Made by a program: the position numbers and the translations under genes. Below, in pieces: positions 47,818-57,215 of a stretch of 64,000 nt of DNA; position 1 is the stretch's first letter, and every line of letters begins with the position of its first letter. The notes under the pieces are model-generated. The model made no database searches, was not told the DNA's origin, and was given only the letters and a program-made list of their open reading frames with translations. The stretch covers positions 352,442 to 416,441 of the forward strand of contig NZ_JAQSDZ010000001.1 of NCBI RefSeq assembly GCF_029946165.1. The letters are read 5' to 3'. This stretch comes from Methylotenera sp. GTDB lineage: Bacteria; Pseudomonadota; Gammaproteobacteria; Burkholderiales; Methylophilaceae.

Positions 47818-48426
47818 TCAAAATAAATCAATTTCACCGCCTACATCAGCCACTTTCAGCTTGCTTGCGTAAGCCTCTTCACGTTGGACTAAAGTATCGT
47901 TATGCATATTTTTAAGCTTTTTGACTAGCACTCTGCCAGTTTTTGGAAAGTAATAAACTTTTCTTGGATAAATATCTAATAAGTCTTCGCTAATCACTCG
48001 AATACGTTCTTCTTTTAAAAATTTACGCACGAAGATTGCGTTGCGGTCACCCACATTCATAGTGGTGAAGCTTTTTAGAACATTTCCTCCGCCAAAAATC
48101 TTCGCTTCTAAGTTCTCTCTACGCGCGCCATTACGCAACAATTGATTAATCAACACCTCCATAGCGTAGGTGCCATAGCGCATAGACTCTGACACGGGGC
48201 TGTCTTTATCGGCTGCAGCGCTATCAGGCAGCATAAAGTGATTCATGCCGCCAATACCAGTGACGCTGTCTCTTATGCAGGCTGAGACACACGATCCCAA
48301 TACTGTGACAATCACCATGTCTTGGTCAGTATAGTAATACTCACCGGGAGATATTTTCGCGGCGTTACAGTCAAAAGTACGATCGAAATAGAGTGTGGTA
48401 GAAACCTCCTCTTGAAGCATACTCAT
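47818..48426 (-). CDS. cheD: Chemoreceptor glutamine deamidase CheD
   Basis: It deamidates receptor glutamines. It shows the Cys/His catalytic region VTVLGSCVSACIRD and GGMNHFMLP and the family motif KIFGGGNV. The 202 residues match proteobacterial CheD. Its ATG overlaps the cheR stop (ATGA). A system with both CheZ and CheD is common in betaproteobacteria. Confidence 0.95.
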   Translation of the reverse strand: MSMLQEEVSTTLYFDRTFDCNAAKISPGEYYYTDQDMVIVTVLGSCVSACIRDSVTGIGGMNHFMLPDSAAADKDSPVSESMRYGTYAMEVLINQLLRNGARRENLEAKIFGGGNVLKSFTTMNVGDRNAIFVRKFLKEERIRVISEDLLDIYPRKVYYFPKTGRVLVKKLKNMHNDTLVQREEAYASKLKVADVGGEIDLF

Positions 48427-49316
48427 ACAATTCTTTCTTTTGCCTGATTTGGAGTACGTTTAATTGTTTTCGCATCGCTTAATTCATACACAGTCTTTCC
48501 ACGCAGATGGAAATCGTTAGATACGTAAAGAAAGTTCTCTGAATGCCCTGCAAACAAGATTGCGTGTGGCTTCATCAATGGTACGAAATGACTCAAAATT
48601 TTGGTTTGTGTAGGTTTATCAAAATAAATCATCACATTTCTGCAAAAAATGGCATCAAATGGCTCACCTAAAGTCCATTGTTCATCTAGCAAATTCAATT
48701 GCTCGAAAGTAATCAAACTACGTAGTTCATTGCGCACGCGCACTGAACCCTCTTGCGCGCCTGTACCTTTTTGAAAAAACTGTTTGCGACGTTCGTCCGA
48801 CAGTTTGCTTACTCGCTCGTATGGATAAACGCCACGTGAAGCAGTAGCAAGCACATTAGTATCAATATCCGTTGCAATAATCTCTACAGGCGGCTTCATA
48901 GTGCCAAATGCTTCGCATGCTGTCATTGCAATGGTATAAGGTTCTTCGCCTGTAGAAGCAGCAGAGCACCAGATTCGGATTGGCTTTTTAAGGCTAACTA
49001 AATGTTCAGCCAGTATGGGGAAGTGATGTTCTTCACGAAAAAATGAAGTGAGGTTTGTTGTGAGTGCATTAGTGAAAGCTTCCCATTCTTCTGGGTTGTT
49101 TTCATTTTCAAGATTATCAAGATATGTTTTAAATGAATCAAAACCAACTGTGCGCAATCTACGACCTATACGGCTATAAACCATGTCTGACTTAGCTTCT
49201 GAAAGTGAGATGCCTGCATGCTGATAAATGAGTTTGCGAACTCGACTAAAATCATTATTAGTAAAGTCAAATTCTCGATCATTCTGCACGTCTGTAGTCG
49301 ATTTCTCTTTAAACAT
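48423..49316 (-). CDS. cheR: Chemoreceptor methyltransferase CheR
   Basis: An SAM-dependent methyltransferase for receptor glutamates. The N-terminal helical domain (about 20-85) contains LIYQHAGISLSEAKSDMVYSRIGRRLR; the catalytic domain has IRIWCSAASTGEEPYTIAM and AIFCRNVMIYFDK. The ORF track starts at TTG 49319; I use the ATG at 49316. Upstream on the same strand is fae, with a 14-bp perfect hairpin in the gap of about 100 bp. No cheA, cheW or receptor gene is in the window. Confidence 0.95.
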   Translation of the reverse strand: MFKEKSTTDVQNDREFDFTNNDFSRVRKLIYQHAGISLSEAKSDMVYSRIGRRLRTVGFDSFKTYLDNLENENNPEEWEAFTNALTTNLTSFFREEHHFPILAEHLVSLKKPIRIWCSAASTGEEPYTIAMTACEAFGTMKPPVEIIATDIDTNVLATASRGVYPYERVSKLSDERRKQFFQKGTGAQEGSVRVRNELRSLITFEQLNLLDEQWTLGEPFDAIFCRNVMIYFDKPTQTKILSHFVPLMKPHAILFAGHSENFLYVSNDFHLRGKTVYELSDAKTIKRTPNQAKERIV

Positions 49317-49353
49317 CAAAGACTTTCGTTAAAGTTGGAGCAAACCTAACCGC

Positions 49354-49384
49354 TGTATAGCAAGTGACAATCACTTGCTATACA
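49354..49384. promoter_or_regulatory. 14-bp perfect inverted repeat between fae and cheR
   Basis: TGTATAGCAAGTGA and TCACTTGCTATACA flank a 3-base centre. There is no T-run on the minus strand, so a simple intrinsic terminator is not supported. Possible roles are an operator for the che genes, an RNA-processing site, or a 3' stabiliser for the fae mRNA. Confidence 0.55.
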
Positions 49385-49420
49385 TTGAGCAGGGGTTGTT
49401 AATGGCTAACTTACAACTAC

Positions 49421-50110
49421 TTAAGTAGATGACTTACGGTCACGCATCTCATTTAGCGCAACATCAGCGATATCAACTTCAGGTTCTTTGGCAATATTTG
49501 GATTACGATTTTTCATTTGCTCAATTGCTTTTGTGCTTAAAGCATCAGCCGCACGTCTATTGCGCTCTTCTTTACTTTTTGCAGCAAATGGATGAGATGT
49601 GTCTTGATAAATTTTTAATAATTCAGCGGCTTTTGGTTCACGGTTTACGGCATTCTTAATCGCCATTTTGGTCGCTTCATAATTCCAATCCTGAATGCGA
49701 TCGTCCATGTCAGCAGATTGGTCAATAAATACACCAATACAGATAAACACATCATCAGCTTCTTCTACTGGAATCGTGCCATCAGCTACGCAATCCATCA
49801 CCGCCATTGAAATGCCACGTTGAGCTGGGCCAAACATTTGTAAAGATTGTTTAGTGTTTCTTAATGTAACTTTGTTAAACATAACAGTGTTTGGTTTCAC
49901 CATAAGATTTGGCGCAACAATAGCTAATAAGCCGTTTACGCCTTCTTTTTGGTCGGTTAATGTGCGACAGAAAGCATCTTCTGCTGGGCTACCACGTGGG
50001 CCAATAATCAAATCAATATGTGCTACATTTTTAAGATCTAAACCACTACCATCTGGACGATCTTCAATCACTAACGCTTCACCAATTAAAACACGATCAA
50101 TTACAGCCAT
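49421..50110 (-). CDS. fae: Formaldehyde-activating enzyme homologue, long form (Fae)
   Basis: Fae condenses formaldehyde with tetrahydromethanopterin to methylene-tetrahydromethanopterin, the entry step of the pathway that ends with Fhc. The core is well conserved: NVAHIDLIIGPRGSPAE with the catalytic His, NLMVKPNTVMFNKVTL and MFGPAQRGISMAVMD. At 229 residues it is about 60 longer than canonical Fae. It has a small insertion near residue 17 (EDRPDGSGLDL) and a charged C-terminal tail (KSKEERNRRAADALS...NEMRDRKSST). The ORF track adds 15 codons; the ATG at 50110 with AGGAG 7 bases upstream is right. This may be a Fae paralogue, not the main one. Confidence 0.92.
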   Translation of the reverse strand: MAVIDRVLIGEALVIEDRPDGSGLDLKNVAHIDLIIGPRGSPAEDAFCRTLTDQKEGVNGLLAIVAPNLMVKPNTVMFNKVTLRNTKQSLQMFGPAQRGISMAVMDCVADGTIPVEEADDVFICIGVFIDQSADMDDRIQDWNYEATKMAIKNAVNREPKAAELLKIYQDTSHPFAAKSKEERNRRAADALSTKAIEQMKNRNPNIAKEPEVDIADVALNEMRDRKSST

Positions 50111-50505
50111 TTTTATTCTCCTGAATATAAAATTATTACTGCTCAAATACGGCATCGCAGAAAGGCGTTGCCAATTACTTCTCTAAATTAAGCTACTGCA
50201 TTATTGCAATATGCCCAAATTCGTTATATCTAGTTAATCAAATAAATTGAGATGATTACATCCTCCATTATGACGATATGTTAATGAATCGTATCTTTGG
50301 AATAAACAGGTAAAAACCGTTTAAATCTAATGCCTCTCATAAGAACACTTTAAGTAAGTTCAACTAAACCAAATAATGAAAAACTAACCATATCTAAGAA
50401 TGGCAAACCATCTCATCGAAAGCCTGATTTTTATCTAGCTCATTGGTGACAATATTTGTAAAGTTAGCCATCTAAAATAGGTTTAAACTTTAGCGTGATG
50501 GTATT
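50111..50505. other. Long leader/promoter region of fae
   Basis: About 395 bp without a credible gene between argG and fae; the ORF-track line at 49854-50186 is a shadow of fae. The minus strand holds the fae promoter. The sequence is AT-rich, and a partial palindrome (GCATATTGCAATAATGC, minus strand) lies about 90 bases before the start codon. I cannot fix a -35/-10 pair with confidence. The length leaves room for regulator sites, as expected for a strongly expressed methylotrophy gene. Confidence 0.5.
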
Positions 50506-50530
50506 AAAAAAGGGCATATTCTGCCCCTTT
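50506..50530 (-). terminator. Intrinsic terminator of argG
   Basis: On the minus strand AAAGGGGCA and TGCCCTTTTTT form a 9-bp stem (one G-U pair) around a 5-base loop that runs into a T-tract, starting 4 bases after the argG stop. Confidence 0.8.
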
Positions 50531-50533
50531 CAA

Positions 50534-51754
50534 CTACTGTCTATTTTTAAGATTAGCTGCTATCCGTAACCTTAGTGCATTCAGCTTAATAAAGCCGCCC
50601 GCATCTTTTTGGTCATATGCGCCTTTGTCATCCTCAAAGGTAGCAATTGTAGAATCAAACAATGAGTTAGTTTTACTATCACGTCCAACGACAATCACAT
50701 TGCCTTTGTAAAGTTTAATGCGTACCCAACCATTCACGGTACTTTGTGTGTGATCAATTAAGGTTTGCAGTGCAACGCGCTCTGGACTCCACCAATAGCC
50801 GTTGTAAATCATGCTGGCGTAGCGCGGCATTAAATCATCTTTTAAGTGCGCAACTTCACGGTCTAAGGTAATGCTTTCAATCGCACGGTGCGCTTTAAGC
50901 ATGATGGTGCCGCCTGGCGTTTCATAACAACCACGTGATTTCATGCCCACGTAGCGATTTTCCACTAAATCTAAACGACCGATACCGTGTTTGCCGCCAA
51001 TGGTATTAAGATGCGCCAAAAGCTCGTGCGCCTTCATTGCTTGACCATTCAAGCTAACAGGGTCGCCATTCACATATTCAATATCTAGGTATTCCGCAGC
51101 ATCTGGCGCTTTTTCAGGGCTAACACTCCAACGCCACATTGACTCTTCAGCTTCTGCCGCAGGATTTTCTAAATGACGACCTTCGTATGAAATATGTAGC
51201 AAGTTAGCATCCATAGAATATGGGCTGCCACCTTGTTTATGTTTCATATCGACTGGAATGCCATGTTTTTCGGCATACGCCATCAATTTTTCACGGCTAA
51301 GTAAATCCCACTCGCGCCAAGGAGCGATAATTTGAATGTTTGGATTAAGCGCATATGCACCTAATTCAAAACGCACTTGGTCATTACCTTTACCTGTTGC
51401 GCCATGTGAAATAGCATCAGCATTGGTTTCACGGGCAATTTCAATCAAGCGCTTTGCAATTAACGGACGTGCAATTGACGTACCTAATAAATACTCACCT
51501 TCATACACGGTATTAGCGCGGAACATTGGGAACACAAAATCACGCACGAACTCTTCGCGCACATCATCGATGTAAATTTCTTTTACGCCTGCTGATTTAG
51601 CTTTTGCACGTGCTGGCTCTAACTCTTCACCTTGACCTAAATCAGCGGTAAATGTAACGACTTCACATTGATACTCATCTTGCAGCCACTTCAAAATCAC
51701 TGAAGTGTCCAAACCGCCCGAATATGCCAATACAACTTTGTTTACTTTACTCAT
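50534..51754 (-). CDS. argG: Argininosuccinate synthase
   Basis: It joins citrulline and aspartate with ATP in arginine synthesis. The N-terminal ATP loop is [15 protein letters not shown]; other family motifs are [15 protein letters not shown] and [16 protein letters not shown]. The 406 residues are the short (type 1) form. It is the last gene of the cluster argD-argF-(small membrane protein)-argG and is followed by a terminator. Confidence 0.97.
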   Translation of the reverse strand: MSKVNKVVLAYSGGLDTSVILKWLQDEYQCEVVTFTADLGQGEELEPARAKAKSAGVKEIYIDDVREEFVRDFVFPMFRANTVYEGEYLLGTSIARPLIAKRLIEIARETNADAISHGATGKGNDQVRFELGAYALNPNIQIIAPWREWDLLSREKLMAYAEKHGIPVDMKHKQGGSPYSMDANLLHISYEGRHLENPAAEAEESMWRWSVSPEKAPDAAEYLDIEYVNGDPVSLNGQAMKAHELLAHLNTIGGKHGIGRLDLVENRYVGMKSRGCYETPGGTIMLKAHRAIESITLDREVAHLKDDLMPRYASMIYNGYWWSPERVALQTLIDHTQSTVNGWVRIKLYKGNVIVVGRDSKTNSLFDSTIATFEDDKGAYDQKDAGGFIKLNALRLRIAANLKNRQ

Positions 51755-51766
51755 TACTTCTAATCC

Positions 51767-52075
51767 TTAATCCGTAAATAATTCCAACGCCACTAAAAAG
51801 CTCAAACTTACCATCATTACCATGCCAAATATAAAAAATCTATCCGCATAAAGTTCGGCCTTCACTAACTGGTTTTTATGTCTAATTGACCAATAGGACA
51901 ACATCATGCTGACTAAAAAGAACAGACTATCAATGGCTAATAAATCATCTGCCCAAGATGAAATGTTTTTTTTAGGCGCTAGCTGTATAACAGAAATAAC
52001 CGTCATACAAACACCAATCATGGTCGCTGATGCTGGCAATATATGGCTTGAAAGGCTAATTTCCTTTTTATCCAT
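51767..52075 (-). CDS. Small membrane protein between argF and argG
   Basis: 102 residues with three predicted membrane segments (about 15-32, 45-62 and 80-100: FFIFGMVMMVSLSFLVALEL). It is not recognised. Its ATG directly follows the argF stop (TAGATG), and argG begins 12 bp after it ends, so it is within the arginine transcript. No link with arginine transport or synthesis can be read from the sequence. Confidence 0.65.
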   Translation of the reverse strand: MDKKEISLSSHILPASATMIGVCMTVISVIQLAPKKNISSWADDLLAIDSLFFLVSMMLSYWSIRHKNQLVKAELYADRFFIFGMVMMVSLSFLVALELFTD

Positions 52076-52996
52076 CTATGCACTTTCTCGACCTAATAGC
52101 AAATACTCCATTAATGCTTTTTGTACATGCAGGCGATTCTCGGCTTCTTCCCAAACTACCGATTGCGTGCCATCAATCACATCAGCAGCCACTTCTTCAC
52201 CCCGATGCGCTGGCAAACAGTGCATAAACAACGCATCTTTTGCAGCAATACGCATCATGTCGCCATCGACTTGCCAATCAGCAAAGTCACGTAAACGCTC
52301 TTCATTTTCAGCTTCAAAACCCATGCTTGTCCACACGTCTGTGGTCACTAAGTCAGCACCTTTTGCAGCCTCCATTGGGTCAGCAAACTCTTCATAATGA
52401 TCATTCCCATACAAATTAGCACGTTCAGCTTCAACTTCGTAACCTGGGGGCGTAGAAACGTGGACGTTGAAATCCAGCACTTCGGCAGCCTGCAACCACG
52501 TATTACACACATTGTTGCTATCACCAATCCAAGCCACTGTTTTACCTTGAATCGAACCGCGGTGTTCTATGAAAGTGAAGATGTCAGCCAAAATTTGGCA
52601 TGGATGATACTCGTTGGTTAAACCGTTAATCACTGGCACGCGAGAATTAGCCGCAAAACGCTCGATAATTTCTTGCTCAAATGTACGAATCATCACGATG
52701 TCACTCATACGCGAAATCACTTGTGCAGCATCTTCTACAGGTTCACCGCGGCCTAATTGCGAATCGCGCGTATTGAGATAAATCGCAGAGCCGCCGAGTT
52801 GATGCATGCCGGCTTCAAACGACAAACGCGTACGTGTGCTGGCTTTTTCAAAAATCATCACCAATGTACGGTCTTGCAAAGGCCAGTATTGCTGATAAGT
52901 TTTGAACTGTTTTTTAATCACATGAGCGCGTTCGAAAACATACTCGAGCTCATCACGATTTAAGTCATTGAATTGTAAAAAATGTTTTATTGCCAT
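52076..52996 (-). CDS. argF: Ornithine carbamoyltransferase
   Basis: It makes citrulline from ornithine and carbamoyl phosphate. The carbamoyl-phosphate motif is STRTRLSFE, the second loop is FMHCLPAHRGEEV with the catalytic Cys, and the Asp/Ser ornithine-binding region is DVWTSMGFE. The 306 residues are normal for the anabolic enzyme. It follows argD by 60 bp and is coupled to the small membrane protein gene. Confidence 0.97.
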   Translation of the reverse strand: MAIKHFLQFNDLNRDELEYVFERAHVIKKQFKTYQQYWPLQDRTLVMIFEKASTRTRLSFEAGMHQLGGSAIYLNTRDSQLGRGEPVEDAAQVISRMSDIVMIRTFEQEIIERFAANSRVPVINGLTNEYHPCQILADIFTFIEHRGSIQGKTVAWIGDSNNVCNTWLQAAEVLDFNVHVSTPPGYEVEAERANLYGNDHYEEFADPMEAAKGADLVTTDVWTSMGFEAENEERLRDFADWQVDGDMMRIAAKDALFMHCLPAHRGEEVAADVIDGTQSVVWEEAENRLHVQKALMEYLLLGRESA

Positions 52997-53056
52997 AATG
53001 GGTTACCGCAGTGGTTTTTACTCTAAATTCTATTGTACTTATAACTGTTTAAACTT

Positions 53057-54238
53057 CTAACTATTTAAAAAAGCTTTAATGAGGGCCGATAGTCGTTGCA
53101 CCAACTCATTTGCTTCAGCTTCGTTCATGACCAATGGCGGCAACAAACGCACCACTTTATCAGCGGTCACGTTAATCAGCATTTTCTCTGCCAAGGCGAT
53201 GCTTACCAACTCGCCACATGGCCTGTCTAGCTCAATGCCAATCATCATGCCAGCATTACGCACAACAACCACACCTTTAGTCTCTTTAAATTCAGCATTA
53301 AAACCTTCACGAATCAAATTGCCGATTTTTTCTGCATTATCCAGCAAACCCTCTTCTTCGATTATATTCAAAGTCGCTAAGCCAGCGGCAGTGGCTAATG
53401 GGTTGCCGCCAAAAGTTGATCCGTGTTTACCATAAGTGAACACTTCTGCCGCTTTACCGCTAGCCACACACGCACCAATCGGCACACCTGAACCTAGACC
53501 TTTTGCAAGGCTCATCACATCAGGTTTGATATTTGTGTGCTGGAACGCAAACCAAGTGCCAGTGCGGGCAATGCCTGTTTGCACTTCATCTAGCATTAAC
53601 AGCCATCCATGCGCATCACAAATTGCCCGTAATTGTTCTAAATAGCCACTTGCATCTTTAGGAATATTAATACCGCCCTCGCCTTGCACTGGTTCTACTA
53701 AAATGGCGACTACATTAGAGTGGCGAGAAGCTACCTGTTTAACCGCCTCAATATCATCATAAGGCACACGCACGAAGCCACTCACTAGCGGCTCAAAACC
53801 TGCTTGCACTTTGCGATTACCCGTCGCAGAAAGGGTTGCCATCGTGCGGCCATGGAATGATTTATCCATCACGATAATTTCAGGATTAACAATCCCTTTG
53901 TTATGCCCGTAAAATCGGGCTAACTTAATGCTGGCTTCATTGGCTTCACAGCCAGAGTTGCAGAAGAATACTTTATCCATGCCTGAAATTTCACAAAGCT
54001 TGTCAGCTAAAGCTTCTTGCTCGGCAATGTGATAATTATTTGACACATGAATGAGCTTGCTCGCTTGCTCGCTAATCGCTTTTACCAATTTAGGATGCGA
54101 ATGACCCAAGCCATTAACCGCAACGCCAGCAAGCGCATCTAAATATTTATCTCCTTTATCATCGTACAACCAAATGCCATCACCCTTAACAAAGGTAACT
54201 GGCTGACGTGAATAAGTATTCATTAAGTGATTTGGCAT
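53057..54238 (-). CDS. argD: Acetylornithine aminotransferase
   Basis: A class III PLP transaminase for arginine (and probably lysine) synthesis, 393 residues. It shows LDALAGVAVNGLGHSHP, the PLP phosphate region SGCEANEASIKLAR, the aspartate LLMLDEVQTGIARTG and the PLP lysine in SLAKGLGSGVPIGA. It is the first gene of the arg cluster on this strand. The upstream gap to the divergent Rieske gene is about 230 bp, and no ArgR box was recognised in it. Confidence 0.95.
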   Translation of the reverse strand: MPNHLMNTYSRQPVTFVKGDGIWLYDDKGDKYLDALAGVAVNGLGHSHPKLVKAISEQASKLIHVSNNYHIAEQEALADKLCEISGMDKVFFCNSGCEANEASIKLARFYGHNKGIVNPEIIVMDKSFHGRTMATLSATGNRKVQAGFEPLVSGFVRVPYDDIEAVKQVASRHSNVVAILVEPVQGEGGINIPKDASGYLEQLRAICDAHGWLLMLDEVQTGIARTGTWFAFQHTNIKPDVMSLAKGLGSGVPIGACVASGKAAEVFTYGKHGSTFGGNPLATAAGLATLNIIEEEGLLDNAEKIGNLIREGFNAEFKETKGVVVVRNAGMMIGIELDRPCGELVSIALAEKMLINVTADKVVRLLPPLVMNEAEANELVQRLSALIKAFLNS

Positions 54239-54467
54239 AAAGGCTTACTGTAATTTGAAAATATGTAGTTAAAAATACTGGAATTAAATTTTATTCTTTA
54301 ACCCAGCGAGATTAGCCGAAAACCTCGTTATTGGCAAGTTTTAGCAGATAAAACCACACGATAAAACCCATTTACTCCTACAATTATTTTTTGAAAAAAT
54401 TGTAAATTTAGGCAAAAATCGCGGGCTTGAAATTCACCTACTAACTTTTACAGCCTTCGAGTGCGCC

Positions 54468-55571
54468 ATGGCTCCGCCAAGTTTAGATACTCAATCATTA
54501 ACTCAAACCCAGCTACCCGTTGCGTGGTATGTTGACGCTGATATTTACGAACTTGAGCAACAGCTCATCTTCGCTAATGCGCCACAATACTTTGGCCACG
54601 AACTCATGGTACCTGATGTAGGAGATTACCATGTGCTTCATTGGACTGGTGAAGCTAAAAGTTTGATACATCAGCAAGGTGAAATTAGTGTCATCAGTAA
54701 TATATGTCGTCATAGACAAGCCATCATGCTAAAAGGCCACGGCCACACTAAAAACATCGCTTGCCCTTTACACCGCTGGACATATAACCTAGAAGGCCAA
54801 TTATTAGGCGCACCGCATTTTAAGGAAAATCCTTGCTTGCATTTAGAAAATCAGCCTTTAAAAAATTGGCATGGCCTGCTATTTGATAGTAAACGTGATA
54901 TTGCCAAAGACCTTGCTAAGCTCGGCTGCAAACAAGATTTTGACTTTACTGGCTTTAAGCTTGACCGGGTGATGGTGGATGAATACAACTTCAACTGGAA
55001 AACATTTATTGAAGTGTACCTAGACGATTTTCACGTGGGCCCTTTTCATCCTGGGCTGAATCAATTTGTTGATTGTGGTGCATTGAACTGGGAGTTTGGC
55101 GATGAATACAGCGTGCAAACTGTAGCATACAGGCATCCAACTAACGCCATAGACTCAGCGATTTACCAGCAATGGCACAATCAAATATCACAATACCAAG
55201 CTGCGGCAACACCCAAATATGGTGCTATTTGGATGGTCTATTATCCGTTTTTGATGATGGAATGGTATCCTAATGTGCTGGTCGTATCGCATATCATTCC
55301 TCGTGGTGTAGAGGCTTGTACTAATGTTGTGGAATTTTACTACCCTGAAGATATTGCTTTATTTGAACGCGAATATGTCGCGGCACAACAAGCTGCCTAT
55401 AATGAAACTGCGGTAGAAGATAATGAAATTTGCCAACGCATGCATGATGGTCGCCGCGCCTTGTTCGCTCAAGGAATTGATGAACGTGGCCCTTATCAAC
55501 ACCCCATGGAAACTGGCCTTGAACATTTTCATATTTGGTATCGCAAACAACTTAAAAAGTATGTCACTTAA
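54468..55571 (+). CDS. Rieske non-haem iron oxygenase, alpha-subunit type
   Basis: 367 residues. The N-terminal Rieske domain has both cluster pairs, CRHRQ and CPLHRWTY (about 82-103). The C-terminal SRPBCC-like catalytic domain shows the iron-binding region EVYLDDFHVGPFHPGLNQF, with the bridging Asp and two His. It is a ring-hydroxylating or choline-monooxygenase-like oxygenase. No reductase or ferredoxin gene is adjacent, so it must borrow electron carriers. The substrate cannot be told. It starts divergently from argD and runs into an EamA exporter gene. Confidence 0.88.
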   Translation: MAPPSLDTQSLTQTQLPVAWYVDADIYELEQQLIFANAPQYFGHELMVPDVGDYHVLHWTGEAKSLIHQQGEISVISNICRHRQAIMLKGHGHTKNIACPLHRWTYNLEGQLLGAPHFKENPCLHLENQPLKNWHGLLFDSKRDIAKDLAKLGCKQDFDFTGFKLDRVMVDEYNFNWKTFIEVYLDDFHVGPFHPGLNQFVDCGALNWEFGDEYSVQTVAYRHPTNAIDSAIYQQWHNQISQYQAAATPKYGAIWMVYYPFLMMEWYPNVLVVSHIIPRGVEACTNVVEFYYPEDIALFEREYVAAQQAAYNETAVEDNEICQRMHDGRRALFAQGIDERGPYQHPMETGLEHFHIWYRKQLKKYVT

Positions 55572-55580
55572 ACATCTCTC

Positions 55581-56498
55581 GTGAAGCAATCAAACAAACA
55601 CTCCTCTATATTTAAACTCCCAAATCTAGGTAGCTTGTGGATGCTGGTAGCCGCTTTGGGCTTTGCCATCATGGGTGCTTTGGTGAAGGTCGGCACACAA
55701 AAATTTAGCAGCAGTGAATTGGTATTTTACCGTTCCATATTCGGCTTAATCGTCATTTGGCTATATATAGCAGTCAACAAACTACCATTAGCTACGCCAG
55801 TCCTATTTAAGCAAATGTCACGCGCTGTGGTTGGCTTTGTTTCGCTGGTATTATTTTTCTATGCGATTGCACATTTACCTCTTGCTACGGCCATTACGCT
55901 CAACTACACCTCGCCTTTATTTTTGGCACTATTTACGCCATTTTTATTGCATGAAAGACCTAAAAAGGTTTTATTTATTGGGTTAATCATTGGCTTTATT
56001 GGCGTTAGCCTGCTACTTAAACCTAGTTTCACCAGTGCAGATTGGTTAGCTGGCGGCATAGGTTTACTTTCTGGCATAGGCGCGGCATTGGCTTATATAC
56101 ACGTTAAACAATTAGGAAAAGCCAATGAACCAGATTGGCGAACTGTTTTCTATTTCACACTTATTTCAACGATTGGCGCTGGTTTATGGATGCTTTTTGA
56201 TCATTTTCACACGATTGAATGGCAAGATTTACCCGTTCTGCTTGGCTTAGGTTTTTCTGCAACGATTGCGCAACTAGCCATGACACGTGCTTACCGAACT
56301 GGCAATACGCTCGTTGTAGCGAGCTTAGCTTATGTCACAGTGGTATTAGCGAGTTTATTCGGCGTCCTCTGGTGGAATGAGCATTTAAGCCTAGATGCTT
56401 GGATTGCAATCGCGCTCATTATCATCAGCGGTGTAATTAGCGTGCGCACTACTCAGACTCAATCAGTTAGTATTAATGACAATAAAACAGTCAGTTAG
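55581..56498 (+). CDS. EamA/DMT-family transporter
   Basis: A drug/metabolite transporter of 305 residues with ten membrane segments in two EamA repeats (WMLVAALGFAIMGALVKVG... and WLAGGIGLLSGIGAALAYIHV...). Members export amino acids, nucleosides or unknown metabolites. The start is GTG, 10 bp after the Rieske oxygenase stop, so the two genes form an operon. Confidence 0.9.
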   Translation: MKQSNKHSSIFKLPNLGSLWMLVAALGFAIMGALVKVGTQKFSSSELVFYRSIFGLIVIWLYIAVNKLPLATPVLFKQMSRAVVGFVSLVLFFYAIAHLPLATAITLNYTSPLFLALFTPFLLHERPKKVLFIGLIIGFIGVSLLLKPSFTSADWLAGGIGLLSGIGAALAYIHVKQLGKANEPDWRTVFYFTLISTIGAGLWMLFDHFHTIEWQDLPVLLGLGFSATIAQLAMTRAYRTGNTLVVASLAYVTVVLASLFGVLWWNEHLSLDAWIAIALIIISGVISVRTTQTQSVSINDNKTVS

Positions 56499-56563
56499 CC
56501 GTTTTAATTTACTGGACAATCTCATTATTCAGCAGTAATCTAGCCCTCCCACATTAACAACAC

Positions 56564-57199
56564 ATGCGTCTTATGGCACATCAAAGCATGATTAGATGGT
56601 CGACATTAGCCAGAGGGCTAACCATAGCATGGTTAGCTTTTACTCTTTGCGGCTGTGTGGGCGGCGCTATTGCACATCAAATTGTGCAATCAATGTTGTT
56701 GCATGGTGCCGATAGAATGACCGCAGCCGCAATCGACGCACATGAAGAAAAGCAAAAAATAGCGGCACAAAACATGCCGCTTAAAGATACCACGCCAGAC
56801 AAGTTCGACATTGCATTTATGAGTACAGGCTTTAGTGAAGTTACACCCCAAATTGAAGCTTTACCTTCGCAAGAAGCATTCAGCGAAGAGAAGCCTGTTC
56901 AATTAATGGTTGAGAGCAAGTTAATTCAAGTCGAAGTATGGAGCTTGCTGATAGGCGATGAAAAGCAACAGTTTCTTGAAGATGCAAAGAAGCAAGGTTC
57001 CACCGATTTACCTCCAGATAATGAATGGCAACAAAGCCAAGTTGCGATCGGTGCAACTGGCAGCAACAAGTTAACCAAACAAGAAGTCATTACGTTTTTG
57101 ATACCCGCAGAAATTGGTAAGTTACATAGCGGTTCTAAAGCGCTGGTCGAGCAATCTACCGCTGGGAAATTGAGCGTAGCGCGCTACGCCGTGAATTAA
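56564..57199 (+). CDS. Predicted lipoprotein of unknown function
   Basis: 211 residues. A signal peptide (LTIAWLAFTLCGC) ends in a lipobox-like TLCGC. The mature part is polar, with a pair of beta-rich regions (PVQLMVESKLIQVEVWSLLIGDEKQQ; GKLSVARYAVN). The family is not recognised. It follows the EamA gene by 65 bp on the same strand and converges on the response regulator gene. Confidence 0.7.
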   Translation: MRLMAHQSMIRWSTLARGLTIAWLAFTLCGCVGGAIAHQIVQSMLLHGADRMTAAAIDAHEEKQKIAAQNMPLKDTTPDKFDIAFMSTGFSEVTPQIEALPSQEAFSEEKPVQLMVESKLIQVEVWSLLIGDEKQQFLEDAKKQGSTDLPPDNEWQQSQVAIGATGSNKLTKQEVITFLIPAEIGKLHSGSKALVEQSTAGKLSVARYAVN

Positions 57200-57215
57200 A
57201 TAAACAGTTAAGCAA

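Noticed and set aside
49354-49384. Intrinsic terminator after fae
   Set aside because: The stem is perfect but no T-run follows on the minus strand, so I list it as a regulatory or structural site instead.
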